Below, in pieces: positions 60,014-64,000 of a stretch of 64,000 nucleotides of DNA. Each line of letters begins with the position of its first letter. The stretch's first letter is position 1. This DNA comes from Eubacteriales bacterium. GTDB lineage: Bacteria > Bacillota > Clostridia > Lachnospirales > Lachnospiraceae. The stretch is from contig JAUNUY010000002.1 in NCBI GenBank assembly GCA_030537935.1, positions 1-64,000 on the forward strand. Direction: 5' to 3'. Under the pieces are notes generated by a model, which worked only from the letters and a program-made list of their open reading frames with translations, was not told where the DNA came from and ran no database searches. A program made the translations under genes and the position numbers.

Positions 60014-61245
60014 GAATTCGCCCCGCTTTTTTTCATCCGGATGACATCACCGGTCTCCGCCGGCTCATCCAGTAAGACATAAATCACCTGCTTTGCGTGT
60101 GGTGCACTCTCTTGTACCGCACCCTCTTCATCGATGATTTCCCGCACGATACACTCGACATTCCGACCGTCCGGCTTCATGATTTCCACAGCATCCCCCG
60201 TACTGAACTTATTCCGCTGCGTCAGACGTGTACGGCCGCAAGCATCCGTGCCCTCCGCAATGCCCAAATACACATAGTTGGTCACATAGGTGTTGCTGTC
60301 ATAGATTTGTGCGTCATCCGGATTCCCGAAGAAAAACCCGGTGGTAAAATTCCGATATGTGCACTTACCGATTTCCCGCTTGTAATATTCCAGATTCTTC
60401 TCGTACATCTCCGGACTCTCCAGAAAATCGTCGATGGCTCGTCTGTAGGTCCGCGCTACCGTCGCTACGTAAAGTGCCGTCTTCATCCGACCTTCAATCT
60501 TAAAACTGTCGATACCGGCTTCCACCATCTCCGGGATATGCTCTATCATACACAAATCTTTCGAATTGAATATATAGGTCCCTTCATCATCCTCATAGAC
60601 GGGCATGTACTCCCCGGGCCGCTTCTCCTCCACCACATGGTACTTCCAACGACACGGATGGGTACAGGCACCTTGATTGGCATCTCGCCCGGTGAAAAAG
60701 TTACTGAGCAGGCAGCGACCCGAAAAAGACATGCACATGGCACCATGCATGAAGGCCTCGATTTCCATCTCTTCGGGAATATTCGCCCGGATGGTTCGTA
60801 TCTCCGCCAGGGATAGTTCCCGGGCGGCTACGACACGTGCCGCCCCCAATTCGTGCCAAAAACGGAAGGTCTGATAATTCGTATTGTTGGCCTGGGTGGA
60901 GATATGAATATCAATATCCCCCAAATATCGTTTTGCCAACATGAACATCCCGGGATCACCGATGATGACCGCATCGGGCCGAATTCTCGCCAGCAATTGA
61001 AAATATGCCGCCGCTCCTGCCAAATCATCGTTTCGCGCCATGACATTCGCCGTCACAAAGACCTTGACCCCTCGCTCATGTGCATAGAGAACCGCTTCCG
61101 CCATTTCCGCTTCTGTAAAATTCTTCGCTTTCGCCCGCAAGCCGTACATCTCACCGCCGATATAGACCGCATCCGCACCGTATCGTACCGCAATACGAAA
61201 CACTTCCAAGTTATTTGCGGGAATTAATAATTCCAACCGCCTCAT
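60004..61245 (-). CDS. U32 family protein, tRNA 5-hydroxyuridine synthase TrhP-like
   Basis: A 413-residue U32 (collagenase-like) protein. LELLIPANNLEVFRIAVRYGADAVYIGG opens the TIM barrel. The family signature EAFMHGAMCMSFSGRCLLSNFFTGRDANQGACTHPCRW (about residues 168-205) has four cysteines that in relatives bind an Fe-S cluster. Recent work on Bacillus and E. coli relatives assigns prephenate-dependent hydroxylation of U34 in tRNA, not proteolysis. The ATG overlaps the trmR stop (ATGA). The pairing with trmR supports the tRNA role. Confidence 0.9.
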   Translation of the reverse strand: MRRLELLIPANNLEVFRIAVRYGADAVYIGGEMYGLRAKAKNFTEAEMAEAVLYAHERGVKVFVTANVMARNDDLAGAAAYFQLLARIRPDAVIIGDPGMFMLAKRYLGDIDIHISTQANNTNYQTFRFWHELGAARVVAARELSLAEIRTIRANIPEEMEIEAFMHGAMCMSFSGRCLLSNFFTGRDANQGACTHPCRWKYHVVEEKRPGEYMPVYEDDEGTYIFNSKDLCMIEHIPEMVEAGIDSFKIEGRMKTALYVATVARTYRRAIDDFLESPEMYEKNLEYYKREIGKCTYRNFTTGFFFGNPDDAQIYDSNTYVTNYVYLGIAEGTDACGRTRLTQRNKFSTGDAVEIMKPDGRNVECIVREIIDEEGAVQESAPHAKQVIYVLLDEPAETGDVIRMKKSGANSVH

Positions 61246-61886
61246 CCCTTACTCCGTTTCCGACTGAGCGCCACCCCGTCTCCGACAGGGACAATGACAC
61301 TATGCCACTGATCATCATGCATGATTTCATATAAAAAATCCCGCATCCGCTTATGTACCGTCCGTTCCCGGCGCGGCAACATGAACCGACTCTGCAATAC
61401 CGCGCCATCCTGTAATACGTTATCCGTAACCAGAATGCCGTCCGGTCGCAACAAATCGTAAAGACGGGGAAGATAGATGCCGTACTGCGCCTTCGGTCCG
61501 TCTAAAAATATCATGTCAAACGGCCCCCGCAATTGCCGTATCACATCGGCGGCATCGCCCGGCAACAAGGTGATACCGTCCGCATAGGCTGCCAGATTCT
61601 TCGTCGCTGCAGCGATACGCGGCGGATAATTTTCCACCGTCAAAATATCCGGTCGCCCATAGGACTGCACCGCTCTGTACATCACAACGGCGGAAAAGCC
61701 CGTCGCCGTTCCGATTTCCAGAATGCGCTCGGGCTTCTCCGCCATGACGGTCCATGTCAGAAACTGCTGCGTCGTCCGCCGGATAACGGGCACATCATCC
61801 CGTTCCGCTTCTTCGCGAAATGGTCGTGCCCAGTCCTCGTCGGGGACCAGAAATTCCAAATACCGTTCCGTTTGTTCTCTATTCAT
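61242..61886 (-). CDS. trmR: tRNA 5-hydroxyuridine methyltransferase (O-methyltransferase)
   Basis: A 214-residue class I O-methyltransferase (YrrM type). The SAM motif ERILEIGTATGFSAVVMY (about residues 53-70), FDMIFLDGPKAQYGIYLP (metal-binding Asp) and DGILVTDNVLQDG are visible. Bacillus TrmR methylates ho5U34 to mo5U34. The neighbours fit: an MltG-like gene upstream and the U32 protein downstream match yrrL-yrrM-yrrO of Bacillus. It overlaps its upstream neighbour by 8 bases. Confidence 0.9.
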   Translation of the reverse strand: MNREQTERYLEFLVPDEDWARPFREEAERDDVPVIRRTTQQFLTWTVMAEKPERILEIGTATGFSAVVMYRAVQSYGRPDILTVENYPPRIAAATKNLAAYADGITLLPGDAADVIRQLRGPFDMIFLDGPKAQYGIYLPRLYDLLRPDGILVTDNVLQDGAVLQSRFMLPRRERTVHKRMRDFLYEIMHDDQWHSVIVPVGDGVALSRKRSKG

Positions 61887-62346
61887 TCTTCACTTCATTC
61901 GTTTCCTGCACTGCAATCCCTTCGCTGGACAACGATCTGAGAATCTCCTCCGCCGTCATAAAAGAATTCACCTTATGACTACCCGTTCGGATACTCTTTT
62001 CCAAACCGCCCAACTTGGCCTGAATCTTAAACTGCAGCTTATCCTTGACGATACCGTTCACATAGAGGATGTCCGTAATTCGTTCCATATCCATCCCTTG
62101 CTCCACGTTAATGGTGTATTCCCGTTTCTCGCCCGTCAAGTTCGGTTTGTCACTGAAAATATTGTAGGCCGTCCGATAGGTGAAGGTTGTCACTTTAATC
62201 AATACAATGCTCAACAAAACGATGATGACCAGTTTGATAACACCCTTCGTGGCCAATATCGACGCCTGCTTCGCCGCTTTCCGCGGAGCACGCCGCCGTG
62301 CCGGCTTGCCCGACCGTACCGGCCGTCTTCCCTTCGGACTGCTCAT
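61879..62346 (-). CDS. MltG-like N-terminal domain protein (short)
   Basis: A 155-residue protein with a very basic cytoplasmic start (about residues 1-34), one membrane helix (about 35-52) and an outside LysM-like domain in which YTINVEQGMDMERITDILYVNGIVKDKLQFKIQAKLGGLEKSIRTGSHKVNSFMTAEEILRSL matches the N-terminal part of endolytic transglycosylase MltG. The catalytic domain with its glutamate is absent; full MltG is about 340-380 residues. It occupies the yrrL (mltG) position. It may bind glycan or regulate without cutting. The ATG follows GGAGG, which overlaps the rnj stop. Confidence 0.8.
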   Translation of the reverse strand: MSSPKGRRPVRSGKPARRRAPRKAAKQASILATKGVIKLVIIVLLSIVLIKVTTFTYRTAYNIFSDKPNLTGEKREYTINVEQGMDMERITDILYVNGIVKDKLQFKIQAKLGGLEKSIRTGSHKVNSFMTAEEILRSLSSEGIAVQETNEVKNE

Positions 62347-62347
62347 A

Positions 62348-64000
62348 CTATACCTCCATAATCATGGGAATAACCAGCGGATCCCGCTTCGTCTTCTTCC
62401 ACATAAACTTACTTAATCCGTCACGCAAGTCGTTTTTGATGACACTCCATTCCATCCGCCGGCCCTTGTCAAGACCCAGCTTGATACAGATATCTTTGGA
62501 TACCTTCCGTGCCTCTTCCATTAACGACTCCGATTCCTTCACGAATACGAAACCGCGGGATACAATCTGCGGTCCCGATACCAGCTTATTACTGCCGCGA
62601 CGTAAGCCGACCACGATGACAATGACACCGCCCTCCGCCATGCGTTGACGGTCTCGAATAACCAGGTTGCCGACATCGCCGACCCCTAGACCGTCCACAT
62701 AAACGCCACCGGCAGGTACCTGCCCGATAACTTTGCCGCTTTTCTGGTTCAGACTTAACACGTCACCGGAATGCAGGATGAAAATATCCTTGTTGTCATA
62801 TCCCAGTGTCCGTGCCAAACGGCCGTGTTCTATCAAATGCCGGAACTCGCCGTGCGCCGGAATGACGAACCGCGGTTTCAAGAGATTGTAAATCAACTTA
62901 ATCTCTTCCCGACAAGCATGCCCTGATACGTGCGTATCTTGAACGATCACCTTGGCCCCCGCCATGGATAACTCGTTGACGACCTTCGTAATACTCTTTT
63001 CATTACCCGGAATCGGCGACGAACTGAATACGACGCAATCGCCCGGCTTAATCTTCACCTTGCGATGAATATCCGCCGCAATCCGTGATAGAGCCGCCAT
63101 CGATTCACCCTGGGAGCCGGTCGTAATCAGGACAATTTTTTCGTCCGAATACTTCTTCATATTCTCCGTCGGTTCGATGACGTTCTTGTGTAAATTCAAA
63201 TAGCCCAAATCCGATGCCACGGCAATGATGTTGACCATGCTCCGGCCTTCCACGAAGACCTTCCGACGGTATTTATACGCCATGTCCACGATTTGTTGCA
63301 CCCGATCCACGTTGGATGCGAAGGTTGCAACGATAATCCGCCGTTTCCGGTTCTCTGAGAAAATCGTGTCCAGCTTCTTGCCGACCGTCTTTTCCGACTC
63401 CGTATAACCCGGCCGTAACACGTTTGTGCTGTCACACATAACGGCCAGAACGCCCTTCTTCCCGATTTCCGCCAACCGACTCAGGTTCATGGGATCCCCG
63501 AATACGGGTGTATAATCAACCTTGAAATCACCGGTATGCACAATGGTACCCGCCGGTGTATGGATGGCCAACATGGCCGAATCCTGAATCGAATGGGTAC
63601 TGCGGATAAACTCCACGCGGAAGTCCCGCAGAATCACGGAATGTCCGTACTGTACCACCTTCCGTTTCGTTTTATCCAGCAGGCGATGCTCCGCCAACCG
63701 GTTCTCAATAATGGCCATGGTCAATCGTGTCGCATATATGGGGATGTTCAGCTTCTTCATGAAGTACGGAATTGCCCCGATGTGATCCTCATGACCGTGG
63801 GTTATAAATAAACCCTTGACCTTATATGCATTGTCTACCAAATACGATATGTCCGGAATAACTCTGTCCACACCCGGCATATCATCACTTGGAAAGGCTT
63901 GACCGCAATCGACCACGATAATCTGGTTGTCATACTCAAAGGCGGTAATATTCATACCGATTTGCTCCATACCGCCGAGCGGGATAACCTTTATTCCCGG
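62348..64000 (-). CDS. rnj: Ribonuclease J (5' end beyond window)
   Basis: A metallo-beta-lactamase/beta-CASP RNase J missing only its first few codons beyond the right edge. Reading starts in GIKVIPLGGMEQIGMNITAFEY; motif 2 is FITHGHEDHIGA, and SSSPIPGNEKSI, DTHVSGHA and VIPAHGEFRHL mark the beta-CASP and later metal motifs. It combines endonuclease and 5'-3' exonuclease activity in mRNA decay and rRNA maturation. About 551 residues are seen, so nearly full length. It heads the unit with the MltG-like gene, trmR and the U32 gene. Confidence 0.96.
   Translation of the reverse strand, partial: PGIKVIPLGGMEQIGMNITAFEYDNQIIVVDCGQAFPSDDMPGVDRVIPDISYLVDNAYKVKGLFITHGHEDHIGAIPYFMKKLNIPIYATRLTMAIIENRLAEHRLLDKTKRKVVQYGHSVILRDFRVEFIRSTHSIQDSAMLAIHTPAGTIVHTGDFKVDYTPVFGDPMNLSRLAEIGKKGVLAVMCDSTNVLRPGYTESEKTVGKKLDTIFSENRKRRIIVATFASNVDRVQQIVDMAYKYRRKVFVEGRSMVNIIAVASDLGYLNLHKNVIEPTENMKKYSDEKIVLITTGSQGESMAALSRIAADIHRKVKIKPGDCVVFSSSPIPGNEKSITKVVNELSMAGAKVIVQDTHVSGHACREEIKLIYNLLKPRFVIPAHGEFRHLIEHGRLARTLGYDNKDIFILHSGDVLSLNQKSGKVIGQVPAGGVYVDGLGVGDVGNLVIRDRQRMAEGGVIVIVVGLRRGSNKLVSGPQIVSRGFVFVKESESLMEEARKVSKDICIKLGLDKGRRMEWSVIKNDLRDGLSKFMWKKTKRDPLVIPMIMEV

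Overview
The window comes from a Gram-positive anaerobe of the Firmicutes (Clostridia/Tissierellia-like). The signs are AGGAGG ribosome binding sites, the S10-spc-alpha super-operon in Firmicutes order, a zinc-ribbon S14, RNase J, MecA, RicT and a MetG/RsmI/TatD/RsmA housekeeping block arranged much as in Bacillus and Clostridium. GC content is moderate. A family-level guess such as Peptoniphilaceae would be inference only.

Layout. 1-1.8 kb: two tRNA-Ser genes (minus strand), with rRNA-leader-like sequence at the left edge, then the branched-chain amino acid carrier brnQ. 1.8-4.3 kb: minus-strand unit of a glycosyltransferase, tcdA and deoD. 4.5-5.0 kb: rpsT and tRNA-Lys. 5.0-9.3 kb: accessory genes: two paralogous membrane proteins with Pro/Gln/Gly-rich N-termini, a thioredoxin-reductase-like flavoprotein without its CxxC, and a membrane-anchored Asp-box protein. 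9.3-15.9 kb: a ribose/deoxyribose operon (rbsR-deoC-rbsK-rbsD-rbsA-rbsC-rbsB) with a perfect LacI/cre-type operator. 16-20.7 kb: aldo/keto reductase, CtpE-like P-type ATPase, PepT-like peptidase. 21-30.3 kb: housekeeping run (Gmk-like kinase, holB, ricT, tRNA1(Val) methyltransferase-like gene, rsmI, metG, glmM, tatD, rsmA, DUF1934). 30.5-38.9 kb: Orn/Lys/Arg decarboxylase-like enzyme divergent from an LCP protein, EamA transporter, mecA, murG, mtnN, azlCD. 39-55.4 kb: birA and the complete ribosomal protein super-operon (31 genes, rpsJ to rplQ), with a large potential hairpin in its leader. 55.8-59.0 kb: a 1064-residue surface protein with a duplicated NEAT-like module and ten cell-wall-binding repeats. 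59.5-64 kb: ridA, trhP-like U32 protein, trmR, an MltG-like stub and rnj, which runs off the right edge.

How the genes work together. Most of the window is core metabolism and translation. The ribose operon takes up ribose (RbsABC), converts its anomers (RbsD) and phosphorylates it (RbsK). DeoC splits deoxyribose-5-phosphate, and DeoD elsewhere in the window releases the sugar phosphates from nucleosides. TrmR and the U32 protein together fit 5-methoxyuridine synthesis at tRNA position 34. No CRISPR array, prophage, insertion sequence or obvious defence system was seen. The least explained parts are the surface protein and its leader palindrome, the paralogous membrane protein pair, the orphan Asp-box protein, the S10 leader hairpin and the 20.74-21.01 kb intergenic sequence.
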